Shown here: positions 41,455-52,498 of the stretch, piece after piece | Position numbering within the stretch: position 1 is the stretch's first letter | Layout: every line of letters starts with the position of its first letter | Assembly: GCA_033816765.1 (NCBI GenBank) | Contig: CM066298.1 | Location: 1,426,001 to 1,490,000 of the forward strand | DNA: 64,000 bases | Direction: 5' to 3' | DNA from: Nothopassalora personata | Lineage: Eukaryota > Ascomycota > Dothideomycetes > Mycosphaerellales > Mycosphaerellaceae | Notes under the pieces: generated by a model | The model's input: the letters and a program-made list of their open reading frames with translations, nothing else | What the model was told of the DNA's origin: nothing | Databases searched by the model: none | Translations under genes and position numbers: made by a program

Positions 41455-42067
41455 CTAAAGAACCATACTGTTGTACTTCACCTTGGAGAAACGCCGGACA
41501 GGCCAAAGCTTTGGCCAAGCACATGATCGGGACGAGGTGGCTAGAAGCAGATGCAGCAGAGATTGGATACATTTGTATCTGGAATGCGCCCATACTGTCA
41601 CAAGACTGCCCGTCTGTACCTTCGAGAGCTGGCTTCCTTTGATCTCCTCCAACATTTCTTTGCCCTGTGTCTTGTCGAACTCATACGCTTCCCGTTTGAA
41701 GTAAGACATATTCTCCTTGAGCGAAGCCGCTTTTATCACAGCCTAGGATCATACCAAGTCGGTCACATCAATCTCGTCGAAACGGTACAAAGCTGAGTTC
41801 GGACTTTTCTTGAAAAGAAGATCATCTTACCTCCGGAACAACAACCCCCTCTCCAACTTGTTTGCTTAAGAGCGTCTCAGCACGACCGACGAGCAGGAGA
41901 ACAGTCTCTGCTGCTTCTGTTCGATCATGACATACCATAGGTAAAAGCCCCTGGCTATCATCGAAAGAAATCGCTACTGACCAAACGAAGTGCAATCTTG
42001 CTGCTTCGCACGTCCTGTCTTCTCGAGCCACCAGGGAGTCTGACGAAGGAGAGCAAGGAGCACTCAT
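41455..42067 (-). CDS. Possible two-exon gene of unknown function
   Basis: Exon 42067-41831 and exon 41742-41455 share one frame across an 88-nt intron (GTAAGA donor, CCTAG acceptor) and give 174 residues. The junction region is protein-like: ETVLLLVGRAETLL ... VVVPE-AVIKAASLKENMSYF, then KEMLEEIKGSQLSK. The last 30 residues look non-coding, so a further intron or decay is likely. No known domain. Confidence 0.35.
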
Positions 42068-42463
42068 TTCGTGCCATCAGATTCGTCACTCAGAAAACAA
42101 TATACATCATCGATGTATTCCTTGCCGGCAAGAGAGGAACCACAGAGTACGCCACGCCTCTCGTACCGGACTGGCTCGATCGACCTGCTATAGCACACAA
42201 CGTCTTGGCTTATTCTGATCCGTTGTCGAGCTGACGGAGGGACACTCCGAAGTTGGAAAAATGCATCACAACGTAACGACAATAGGTGGAAAGCAACTCA
42301 CTGAGTGAGTAGTACCCCTGCAAATTTTATGATCAGACAGAGTAACTCCCCCCTCACCCTCACTTGCACAGCTTACCACCTGCCCCTCCTAGAAACACGG
42401 CAGGCGGTCAAGATTGGCTGGTGCCCACGATTCTGCCCTCTCCCAAAGTCCATCATCCGGACA

Positions 42464-42937
42464 TCAAGCGCTAAAAGCCGCTTCTCGTCTCATTTTGGTC
42501 GGTTCTTTAGGCTCTCCCTGGAGACCAGTCTTCTCCATCCATTCGGACAGCGTGGCGTGGCAATCGGGCCTTGTATGGACAGCGGATCCTCCGGTTTTTG
42601 TCCTGCCAAGATCTGCGTTCGCTTTCGTATTGTCCCTCCACCTATTCCACCAAGACCCAGAAGTTCTCCTGAACGTGGGAGTGGCCGAATCATCTGCATT
42701 GGCTGTTTTGGCAACCCGATTTTCAGAGTAGCGGCCTTTATTGTTCGCGCCTTCATACCAGTGGTCTTGTGCGATAGGCTGGAGACGAGCTTTCTTCTTC
42801 GTAGTACTGGTGAAGATGTAGACGATCTCGGGCCGGGTTGAAGGTATGGCTCCAGCATCAACGGAATGGCCAATGAAGTCAGTGGGTTGGTGGAGGATCT
42901 CTAAGTGAAAGTAATCCCATAGTTTCTCGAGCGGCAT
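42464..42937 (-). CDS. Hypothetical protein, weak support
   Basis: 157-residue frame from ATG 42937 (MPLEKLWDYFHLEILHQPTD). It has plausible codon use but no domain. The protein-like frame continues upstream of the ATG until a stop, so the start could be in a missing exon or the gene could be a relic. Confidence 0.3.
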   Translation of the reverse strand: MPLEKLWDYFHLEILHQPTDFIGHSVDAGAIPSTRPEIVYIFTSTTKKKARLQPIAQDHWYEGANNKGRYSENRVAKTANADDSATPTFRRTSGSWWNRWRDNTKANADLGRTKTGGSAVHTRPDCHATLSEWMEKTGLQGEPKEPTKMRREAAFSA

Positions 42938-43385
42938 CAAAGGGATGATACTCTCGTCGTGGACCGGAGCTGCGAAGATGGACTCCTCGCTGCTCCATCG
43001 GATTTATCTGCTCGGCCTTTAATGGTCAATGCTGATCTCTACGGGCTTGCAACATGCCGTGAAGGCTTCGCCGTGTTCTGCTCGTCAACCATTGACGAGC
43101 CCAAGAAGAGGGATTTGTTTTAATGGCCAATTCTTTACAATATGGCTTGGAAAAGAGTCGGTTGATTATGCTGCAGTCACAGAGCAATGAGACGAAGGAC
43201 GTCATTGCCGAGCATCTTCCGCTGCATTGCATGCGTCCTCTGCTGTTGGCGTCTTATAGCTGCAAGCCTTCTTGGAAGCATGGGATCCTTCCGCAGTGGC
43301 GCTGCGTTTGACACCAACATGTGGCCATCTTGACCTGCGATGATCGTTAGCATGTATGATGGATATATTGTAGCATTGTTATTGG

Positions 43386-44249
43386 ATGCCCGTCACACTC
43401 TGCCAGTCATGCTCAGAAGCGTTGGCGGAAAGGTGGTCGACAGCCTTCATGGCAATGTCGCGAGTCTGCGACAATTGGCTGTATAGAGGAAGTTGGTGCA
43501 TCGAGTTAGGTATCCGGTGTAATTGCTGGCACGAGGTGTGCTCCTGCAGCAACGGCGACGCTCGCGGACGACGTTTCTGCTGTAGGACCGGCGGTCATGC
43601 CATTGACAATGATGTCGATGCCGGCCTGGATACCAGGACAGCTTGCTCTCGTACTGCCAAGAACTACAGGCAGGTAATCACGCTGTGCAAATCGCCAGGC
43701 ACTCCTTTGCGAAGATACATAGGTTCTACCACCACCATGGCGCCAGCGTATGCGCATTACGCGGTCATACACGTCGCGGAGAATATGCCGGAAGCCTTGT
43801 CAAACAGCCGAGAGATTGAGACAATCTTCGTGCCGACTCGCGGCAGAGTCCCTGCAATGATCGGCTTGGACGAATGGCCGATGCAGTACGCTGACTGTGG
43901 TGTGGTAAAGCAGACTTTTGTCTTGATATCAGCGATCCCATTTCTCCGCTTTGCACTATTGGTCAACATACTTCAAGATCACTACTGTGGGTGCAGGCAG
44001 ACTGAGCTAGTTGCTGTCTCAACTCTGGCAGGATCCAAGCGTGTAGAGTTGAAAGGTTCGGTCCATAAATTCGAGCAGAATATCGAATATGATGAAATTC
44101 AGTTTGCAGAAGCTGACAAAAGACGTCCGAAGATGCAAAGGCTGAACGTTGGCGAGACTACCAGAGTAGGTGATTGTATGCGTCGACCCAGGTCTCAGCT
44201 CAGCTGTGTCGTCCACGATGTGAGGCTCGAAGTTTTGCGGCTTTCGTAG
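43386..44249 (+). CDS. Long open frame without recognised features
   Basis: 287 codons from an ATG at 43386. The first 100 residues are Cys-rich without regular spacing. The frame lies in a stretch of gene relics, so it may be chance or a remnant read in the wrong frame. Confidence 0.2.
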   Translation: MPVTLCQSCSEALAERWSTAFMAMSRVCDNWLYRGSWCIELGIRCNCWHEVCSCSNGDARGRRFCCRTGGHAIDNDVDAGLDTRTACSRTAKNYRQVITLCKSPGTPLRRYIGSTTTMAPAYAHYAVIHVAENMPEALSNSREIETIFVPTRGRVPAMIGLDEWPMQYADCGVVKQTFVLISAIPFLRFALLVNILQDHYCGCRQTELVAVSTLAGSKRVELKGSVHKFEQNIEYDEIQFAEADKRRPKMQRLNVGETTRVGDCMRRPRSQLSCVVHDVRLEVLRLS

Positions 44250-44289
44250 CACTGGCACTCGCCTCAGGTCCAGACTGAGCGATTTTTTT

Positions 44290-44650
44290 CAGAGGTAGCA
44301 TGACCATGCCGGCCGCCCAGTAACTTGAGCTCCAAGTGTGTCATTCCCAGCCTGAGCTCGCTGCATAAATGTGACCATGTCGATCGCCATGCGGCACGCC
44401 ATACCCGAGAAGGACCACGCAAGAGACCTCGACCCTGCGTATCTCTCGAGCACCTCTCGAGCACCGAGCTGTAGCAATGCTTGCACCGTCGGCACACTGG
44501 GCTTGAAGAACAGCTCTGCGCCTAGAAGCAGGTGGACTTCGGATTCTAGATCCAAAGCCACCTCACTATGCGTGAAACGCGTACCATTCGGGCACATCAC
44601 GCTGAGGTGAAGCGGGGATGCGTTTGGACCGTTTGATGCCAAGTCACGGA
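44290..44650 (-). pseudogene. Fragment of a fungal-specific transcription factor domain
   Basis: A minus-strand frame encodes about 110 residues typical of the middle homology region of zinc-cluster regulators: ASPLHLSVM, then PSVPTVQALLQLGAREVLE, then AWSFSGMACRMAIDM. The N-terminal Zn2Cys6 motif and everything after the fragment are missing; unrelated sequence follows and a TGA ends the frame at 44289-44291. It lies head-to-head with the MFS relic, with only about 40 bp between the two homology segments. Confidence 0.6.
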
Positions 44651-44671
44651 GGAATATGCTGCGCGGAACGA

Positions 44672-45870
44672 AGAGCATGACAGCAAGTCCCATCCAACAT
44701 GTTCTTGGCACAGCTTCGGCCATCAATCTACATTCCAGTATGTATGGCAGCTTGGGGTACAATCAGCGCCTGCACCGGTATCAGCAGGACTGCTGGAGGG
44801 CCGTACGCTGTTCGATTCCTGCTCGGGTTCGTGGAGGCCTGCTTCTATCCTGGTTCTGTTTTCCTCATCGGATTTTGGCGAGAGCACTGCGGATTCAACC
44901 TGCGTTTTTCATTTCTATACTCTGGGTCACATGTCGGAAGTGCATTCTCTGGTCTCATCGTGCAGGGATCAAGTCCGGCTTGGGCCATGCTCGCGGGCTT
45001 GATGCCTGGCAGTGGTTCCTCATCATCGAGGGGTCGATCACTGTGTTCATCGCTATCATCGCTTTGTTCGTCCCGCCGGACTATCCCAGTAACACACGCT
45101 GGCATCCCGACACGGAGAAGGCAGTCGCCGATTACCGTCTGCTAGAAGATGCTGGCTCGCCGGACGAAGAAGGGGTTAAGCCCTGAGGACAAGGCTTCAA
45201 GGCAGCCTACAAAGACTGGCGTGTCTACGACTTCGCTCCTACGGTCGCATCCGTCATCATCACGACTAGCACCCAGAACTTCTTCCCTGCGGTGGTGAAG
45301 ACGTTTGGCTACAACCAGATCGACATGCTGCTATTTACTGTGCCTCCGTATGCTTTTGCTTTCGTGTTCATGGTCCTCGACAACCTTTCGGCCGATCACT
45401 TTCGCAATTCCAGCTTCCACATCATGTGGCCTATGGTACTATCGTTCATCGGCTTCGTCGTTGCGGCTTAAGCTCTTGGCACGGGTTTTCGATACTTTGC
45501 CACGTGCATTACGGGTATGGTCCCCGGTGGGCATGGTGCCAATGCCGTCACAATAGCATGGAGTCAAAGACAGATGCTACGACCTCGTATGAAGCTTGCC
45601 GCGGTCGCGGCGTTTGTTGACGCATGCGGCAACACTTCTCAGGTGAGCTCCACTTGACGCATGCTGTCATGCCATGGGTACTGATGGAGATTGAGAGTAC
45701 GGTGGTGCTTGCAGGATGAAGCTGCTGAGCATATTGATGGCGACGACCCACGCAAGCGTCACTGCGAATCCTAGGAATGCGAGGATCAACGATGGGTATG
45801 CGAGGATTGGGAAGGGGACGGAAGAAAAGGTTGACGAGATTCGTGTCTTTGGTGATGCCGGGCCATAAGC
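44672..45870 (+). pseudogene. MFS transporter relic, anion:cation symporter (DAL5-like) family
   Basis: The conceptual product starts inside the family pattern (VPSNMFLAQLRPSIYIPVCM), continues with YAVRFLLGFVEACFYPGSVF and QWFLIIEGSITVFIAIIALF, then DYPSNTRWHPDTEKAVADYR, and ends near ITGMVPGGHGANAV and NTSQ with a degraded last span. Damage: the first membrane spans are absent, a frameshift falls at about 44965-44990, TGA at 45184-45186 and TAA at 45469-45471 in the downstream frame, and the loop after NTSQ is scrambled. Such carriers import allantoate, nicotinate or similar organic anions. Clearly non-functional. Confidence 0.82.
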
Positions 45871-47300
45871 CGATGGCTTCGGTGAAAGTCTTTTTCAGCA
45901 CTTGGGCATGATGATGGATGCCTTTCTGGCGTTGGTTTCATGTACCAACCCCTAAGGTTGGCTCGTTCATCATGTTGTGGTCAAGATATAGCGACTGATC
46001 GGGGTCAATGACCCAGCGGCTCCCTGGGCTTCGGACGTATGCCGTGCAGGATAATCGGGATAGCAGCCGTTAGCTGCAGTAAGAGGCGACAAAGCAGTCG
46101 AAAGAGGCAGTCGCTATGCCGGCGGCTACGAGTTTGATGCTGTAGCTTCGTTTTCGTTCTTTTTGAGTCGTACTGCATTGCCGACACACGCTATGTCATG
46201 GAATCGGTGGTGGCCATTGGTCTCTCGCTGCTGTGACGGCATCTGTGCAAGACGAGAGGACCGCTTTTGACCGACCGAAGAAGATACAGATGCCCATATA
46301 TAGAGCTGATAAGGCTTCAATGTGATTGATGCCAGCGGAGTGTATATGTCTTTCTGCCCTGTGATGGTCATCCAAATGTCGTGGTTGGCCATAAGTGTCA
46401 ACTTCGGCTGAGGAAATCCGAGAAGGATCCCTGTCACTTTTGTCTTGGCATAAAAACTGCGAACTCCCCTTCTTTCCTTCTTACACGCACAACCCACCAT
46501 CACCGACCTCCTTTTCGTTACACCGGGCACCCTTCGCACTGCGTATAGTACTGCTCTCACAGAACCAGTAAAACTCCGTGGAAGCTCCTGGGACTGTGAC
46601 CTTGCAACAATGCTACAGAACACCACCACCCAACATTGGGACAGACTCTCGGACACGGCCTCCTGGTGAACCATCGCAAGGTCATGTCTCATGGAGGACT
46701 AGCTCTCCTTTGACCACAGCTCAACAATGCCGCCTCCGCCGTCTCCTGACATTGAGAAGCCATTGGGCACTCCTTGCATTATTAACATAGCCATCTTCGA
46801 CGACAAGATGGGTCACGCACAAAGGTGCTACTGGACGCTTTCCATTGCCCAAGAAGACGACAGATTGATCGCCACTGAAGACTGGATTTGTGGCCAGCAA
46901 CGAGTTCCAGCACTTCCGACTTGTTTACATACTTGTTCAATATCTTCGAGCCAGCAGATATCCCTTGCTTAACCCGCAGCAGTCTAAATGGCGTCATTCA
47001 CATATGTTTGATTGGCGCAGACCTTAGATCTGTCTCTCGAAGCAGTCAAGCGCAAGTCCAGACAAGAGCTCATGCGAGAGATCGGCGGCCATCAGGTCTC
47101 TCCCATGCACCCTGTAGTGCCTGGCTTCTGTTGACAGATCGAGGAGTCTGCATTCCGCCCCTCACGTCCACCACAGCGGAATCTCTGATCTTGTATATGT
47201 AGAATGAGAATGAGGCATGTCCAAAACACGGTATTCGCAGTAGGTCGCTTTTGATCGATTTCTCATCGTGCTCATCATTTGCCGCCGAAACTGAATCAAC
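45871..47300. other. Interval without supported gene
   Basis: 1.4 kb between the MFS relic and the disordered-protein gene. A 188-codon minus frame (46126-46692) and an 81-codon plus frame (46727) exist, but neither shows a domain, signal or splice support. Confidence 0.4.
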
Positions 47301-48515
47301 ATGACCACTCGGATACTCAATGCAGAGGACTGGACTCCTGTACAGCCCACAAAGCTGAATGCCAGGCTCGTTGGCCAGCCAGGGAGTGGGCAGTCACGAT
47401 ATTCCAGCAATTCGCATCGCGCACTGCGCCCCAAGCCACTCAATATACCGCCGAGGCCACCTCAGACGCCGCCCAACTCACAATCGTCACATCAATACTC
47501 AGAGAACAGTACTTCGGACCAGGCTCAGGAAACTCCTTGCGATCCGCAGATTGTCGATCTGGAACCCTCTGGACTATGGCTATATCGCGACTCTCCAGCT
47601 GTGCGAAACTGTCGCATGGGATCACCGAATCTCGCATCGCGTTGCAATACACGACAGTCAGAGATCTCACTGGGAATATTGGATTACTACACCAGAGAGC
47701 AGACCCCTTCATTGAAGAGTCCCGAACTTCCACCGCCGCCCACGCCCAAGGTTGATTCAGCGATCGAGCAATTCGACTTTGGCCTTCCGCCCACCCCAAC
47801 ACCCTCTATCGCTACCACGATACCATGCTTGACCAATGCCAGAGCCGGTGCCGAGCGGGAACAGCGGCCTTTGATTCCGGAGTCGCCGCCGAGTAGTGAA
47901 CTAAGGCACAATGCGCTGAATCATGGCTATAGCCTCTTTCCAGTCATCAAGGAAGTGACACCTCCGGCCCGAAGGCCTAATATCACCCTTGTCGAACCGC
48001 TTGGTCGACGGGACGGTACACCAGGAAGCAACACTAGCTCTATAACCTCGCCACCAGATCGATGCCACCGTCCACGGAAGGAGAGCATGACAAGCTCTGT
48101 TCGTAGTCGCAACGATAGCTTCATCTCGGGCAATCGTGACAAGCACGGGCGGATACCACTTCGAATTCTTTCATCAGACTCAACACCAAGCACTTGCAGG
48201 ACGCGAGTCGCTTCCAATATGTCCTCCGTACCTGAAAAGCAGAGTAGATGGTCCGACGATACCATCACATCGCCTTCCACAGCACCTACTCCTGGCCCAA
48301 GGACATCGTTTGGGTCTCTCCTGCGACGCGATAGTGCGCAATATCCTGCCTGCTTCTTTGAGGACGACGAGGGAGCGCCGTTAAGAAGGAAGTTCGCGTG
48401 GAAGAAGACTTCTTCGACGTCGACTTATGAGCCTCAAAGACGACGCTATGATAAGACTCCGACGTTTGGCGGGCGGTTCTTCAGGCTTATTTTGTGCGGT
48501 TGCGGTGGACGATGA
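47301..48515 (+). CDS. Ser/Pro-rich disordered protein with Cys-containing C-terminus
   Basis: 404 residues, single exon, ATG preceded by CAAC. Almost the whole protein is low-complexity Ser/Pro/Thr/Arg with repeated SP and TP sites (for example PPPPTPKVDSA, LPPTPTPS), suggesting phosphorylation by proline-directed kinases. Short conserved-looking islands are FPVIKEVTPPARRPN and HGRIPLRIL. The C-terminus is basic and then hydrophobic with two Cys (FRLILCGCGG), which could be palmitoylated and hold the protein at a membrane. No named domain; function unknown. Confidence 0.75.
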   Translation: MTTRILNAEDWTPVQPTKLNARLVGQPGSGQSRYSSNSHRALRPKPLNIPPRPPQTPPNSQSSHQYSENSTSDQAQETPCDPQIVDLEPSGLWLYRDSPAVRNCRMGSPNLASRCNTRQSEISLGILDYYTREQTPSLKSPELPPPPTPKVDSAIEQFDFGLPPTPTPSIATTIPCLTNARAGAEREQRPLIPESPPSSELRHNALNHGYSLFPVIKEVTPPARRPNITLVEPLGRRDGTPGSNTSSITSPPDRCHRPRKESMTSSVRSRNDSFISGNRDKHGRIPLRILSSDSTPSTCRTRVASNMSSVPEKQSRWSDDTITSPSTAPTPGPRTSFGSLLRRDSAQYPACFFEDDEGAPLRRKFAWKKTSSTSTYEPQRRRYDKTPTFGGRFFRLILCGCGGR

Positions 48516-48842
48516 CATCCGTCTGGATATTGTTCGATGATTCGATGACTTAATGACGATACTGGTAGCTTCTTGCAGCTGTTCAGTACAGAATCACACT
48601 GTTCCTTCAAGGTGTGGTGCACCAAGGTGTCCGTTGATTGAGCAGTAATATGACAGACTTATCTCAACGTCAATATCGCAGCTGCACGTGGCGACAACCG
48701 TGTCAACATATCAACAGTGCTGGGCATATGTATTTTTGACTCTTCGGACAACAACCCCACTTCTACAGTAAATAAGGTATCCGCAGCCCTTGACAAAACA
48801 AGTAACAGCGGATTTCCTTACCAGGGTGCGGTAGGGCTAGAT

Positions 48843-49079
48843 TCAGACTTCAATTAAAGGGTCCAAAATTGGCACTAAACTGTCCGCAGAGCGCGCGATA
48901 TTCGATCGCTCGACTCTTACTGGTTTGTACCAATCAATGCGCGAGATTATCAGTAACAAAGAGTCGCAACTGTGGAGTTCTTCTTTAATATCGGCTAGCG
49001 TGTTGTCACTTGTCTTGTTAGAGGCCATGTATCTAATGTCGCGATCCAACCGTGTACTGAGGCTGTAGCCCGATTGCAC
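48843..49079 (-). pseudogene. Repeat-family relic A, coding remnant
   Basis: A 78-codon frame whose C-terminal part (VRVERSNIARSADSLVPIL) matches, with substitutions, a minus-strand remnant at about 53967-54050. It has no recognisable full domain and abuts the AT-rich block. Confidence 0.4.
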
Positions 49080-49089
49080 CTAAGGTAGC

Positions 49090-50250
49090 AGCCGCTAGGA
49101 ATTAGGTGACTTTCATTAATTGCCTGGGGCATTTCTATTTATAGTACTCTCTAGTTTTAGATAACTATATATAATGACTATCTACTTAAGTAACTCTTAA
49201 TTAGGGCTAATTCTATATTTATTAGGAACTATAATATATAATAGTTATAAGCCTAATAGACTAATTGTTACTATAATTCTATAATAATTATTGTTATTAT
49301 TAGGAAACTATAAGGGTCAATTATTATCCTATTAAATAGCTATTATATAGTAGTAAAATATACTATAATCTAAGTATAATTTAGCTATAGCCTATTAAAC
49401 TTAGGTATCTACTACTAAGCAATAGGTAAATTCTATTATTTACCTACAGTATTTTATTTATAGTAATTTTTAATCTTAGATAGATGTATGTAATATACTA
49501 CTAACTTTTAAAATATCTTATATATAAGCCTAATGTAGGAACCGTAAGGGGATGTTATAATATATAGTATACCTATAATATTATAATTGTAGATAAACTA
49601 AATCTTACCTTCTTCTATAGACGCTTTACGCGTTACGTTATATACGTATATACGTTATATACGACTTACTAAGCCGGGCCTAGCCGTATATTATATATAA
49701 GGGTTAGCTATAGGCTACCCTTATAAGTAGGTTTAATATACTATATATAATAGTAGAACGCTAAACTATAGAATACTACTAAGGAACCTATCTAGAATAT
49801 TATATATAATAGGGAACCTATTAAAGACTGTTATATATAGGCTACTAGCGACGGAAGTATCCCTAACTTCGGCTACGTCTATAAATTAGAGATTTTTAAC
49901 CTAGTATATAAGTAGTATATTAACTATAATATAAGACTAAAACTAGGAACTAACTATAAGTACCTACAATATTTATACCTCCTAGGGCTTTGTAGGAACT
50001 TAGCTTTATTAGGGGAGCTACTATTATAGTCTCTCCCTAGGAGAGATAGTATAAAGGAGCTAAGAAGTACTTTAGGTTAAGGAGTAGAAGTAAATATTTA
50101 GTTTTATATATAAATACTAAGAGTTATATACTTAGTTAGATTTACTATATAACGTAGGCCTAATATATAATATCTCTACTATCTCTAGATAGATTTACTC
50201 CGGGTCTTTACTATAATACTAACTATAGCTAGTAGACGGTCTAAGTACGT
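49090..50250. repeat. AT-rich, RIP-like block
   Basis: About 1.16 kb of TA-rich sequence full of TATA/TAG words and stops in all frames, in sharp contrast with both flanks. It looks like a heavily RIPped repeat. I found no paired inverted or direct terminal repeats. Confidence 0.7.
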
Positions 50251-50615
50251 ACGTGGTGGACGCTTTCCCCAAATCCTCGAGCGGGTACACAGGGCACAAG
50301 ACACAACACGCAAGCACTTCATCTGGCCGGCTTAGTTCACCGAGTGGAAGCTTGATGTCAGGAACGACGCCGATATATCGCCTATCGCTTTGAATGAGGT
50401 CCGATCAACGTCAGCGTCTCGACCGTCGTACAGGACGATGCAACCTCGGCACCTACCCGCTTCGATGGCCACCGCGGAGAGGCAGGTGACCACGAGCACC
50501 CATGGGAAAGACTTTTAAACTCCAGAAAAAAAACCCCCACCGGCTCTTTCTCGCTCTGAAGGACACCGCACTTCGACATTCGTTATTTGCGTTGCGGCTG
50601 ATCTCAATCTTTACA

Positions 50616-52498
50616 ATGCTGATGCAAGCCTTCTTATCGACAGCGGCGCTAATTGCCTCCTTGGCACCAGTGCAGGCGTCACTGAGTCCAAAGTTCCATC
50701 GCGAAGCTCCGGGAAACATCAACAAGCGACAGGTCGTGTTCCCAGCAAATGTCACAGACTACAAGACCATTACTACACCTACTGGCGTCAAGATCCGCTA
50801 TAAGGAGCCCGGTAAAGCGGGCATCTGCGAGACCACCCCAGGAGTCGATTCATACTCTGGCTACATCGATATCGCACCCAACGTTCACACCTTTTTCTGG
50901 TTCTTCGAAAGTCGCCGCGATCCAGCAAATGACGACTTTACGCTGTGGCTGAACGGTGGTCCGGGGTCCGATTCATTGATAGGTCTCTTCCAGGAGTTGG
51001 GTCCCTGTCGCATCAAGGAAGACCTCACAGCAGTTCTCAATCCTTGGTCATGGAACAATGTTTCCAACATGTTGTTCCTCAGTCAGCCTGTCGGCGTCGG
51101 CTTCTCGTACGCCAAAGAGCAGGAAGGCAGCCTTGGAGACTGGACTGGCCAGTTTCTTAATGCCTCTCAGGCTAATGTCACTGGAACTTGGCCCATCCTC
51201 GATCCGGTTAATGTTGGCGACATTAGCACAACAGACCTGGCGGCGGTCGGCGCTTGGCATGCTCTACAAGGATTTCTATCGGGAATATCGAAGCTTGAAG
51301 GCAACAATACCGGGAAGCCAAGAAAATTCAACCTTGCTACAGAGTCTTATGGTGGACACTATGGACCTTCGTTCTTCAACTACTTCTACCAAGAAAATGA
51401 GAAGATCAAAAACGGCTCAACTTCAGGCTATGCTATGGAATTCAACACTTTGACATTGATCAACGGCCTCATTTCGGATAAGATCCAGGGGGCCTACTAC
51501 CCAGAGTTTGCTATTCACAACACGTACAACATCACCTCCTACAACGAGACGGTATACAACTACGCCAAGTTCGCCAATAACATGATCGGCGGTTGCCAAG
51601 ACTTGATCCAAAGCTGTGAGTCGGCCGCACAAGAACTCCGTGGAGGCTTCGTACGAGGAAGAATTACCAACGTTGCAGCCAAGAGCCCTGCGATTGCTGC
51701 GTTGTGTGCCGAGGCCCAGGATATGTGCAGAGATAATGTGGAGAGTCCCTACTACAACTATGGCGACAGAGGCACCTACGATATTCGACACCCATCAGAT
51801 GACCCTACTCCACCATCTTTCTACGAAGACTACCTCAACCAGGCCGACATTCAGCAGGCTATTGGTGTCTCTCTTAATTACACTAGCACCAACGAGGACG
51901 TCTACTTTCAATTCCAGGATACTGGCGATTACGTCTACCCCAACTTCTTGCTAGATCTGCAGGACATTGTCGCCAGTGGTGTACGCGTGGGCTTGATGTA
52001 TGGTGATGCTGGTGAGTCATATGTGTGACCGTTAAATGTGCCCTTCCAGCACACTAACGATGCTTTGCAGACTACATCTGCAACTGGTTCGGTGGAGAGG
52101 CTGTCAGTCTGCAACTCAACCACACGCACAAGGCCGAGTTCAACGCTGCCGGGTACGAGCCATTCGTGTATGGCGGAGTTGAGTACGGCGAGACTCGTGA
52201 GCGCGGCAACTTCTCTTTCACAAGAATCTACGAATCTGGTCACGAAGTGCCCTACTACCAGCCACAAGCTGCACTTGCATACTTTGAGCGCCTGATCAGC
52301 GGTGTCGATATTCCCAAGGGACTCGAGAAGGTGTCTCTGAACCTGACCAGCACCGGCACTGCGCACGCTACACACCAAAACGCGTTTGTGCCACTGCCAC
52401 CTACGAACTCTGCAGCTCGAGACAAGTGGGCTTCAAGCATCATTGCAAGCTACGAGGCCCTGGACAGGACGCCACCTACAGCTACTCCGTCGTCTTAG
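50616..52498 (+). CDS. Secreted serine carboxypeptidase, S10 family
   Basis: 607 residues from exons 50616-52011 and 52071-52498 with a 59-nt intron (GTGAGT, CTAAC, TTTGCAG) that rebuilds GDADYICNW. The signal peptide (MLMQAFLSTAALIASLAPVQAS) is followed by a short propeptide ending in KR. S10 landmarks: LWLNGGPGSDSLIGL, nucleophile Ser244 in ATESYGGHYGP, the Asp motif GDAD (about 463-466) and His523 in ESGHEVPYYQP. Numerous N-glycosylation sequons are present. The GGPGSDS form groups it with carboxypeptidase S1-like enzymes of ascomycetes. An earlier in-frame ATG at 50502 would bury the signal peptide, so 50616 is preferred. It removes C-terminal residues from extracellular peptides. Confidence 0.94.

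Noticed and set aside
46126..46692. 188-codon open frame on the minus strand
   Set aside because: No recognisable domain or splice context; kept as part of the gene-free interval.
50502..50615. Upstream in-frame ATG of the S10 carboxypeptidase
   Set aside because: It would place 38 polar residues before the signal peptide; the ATG at 50616 gives a normal secretion signal.
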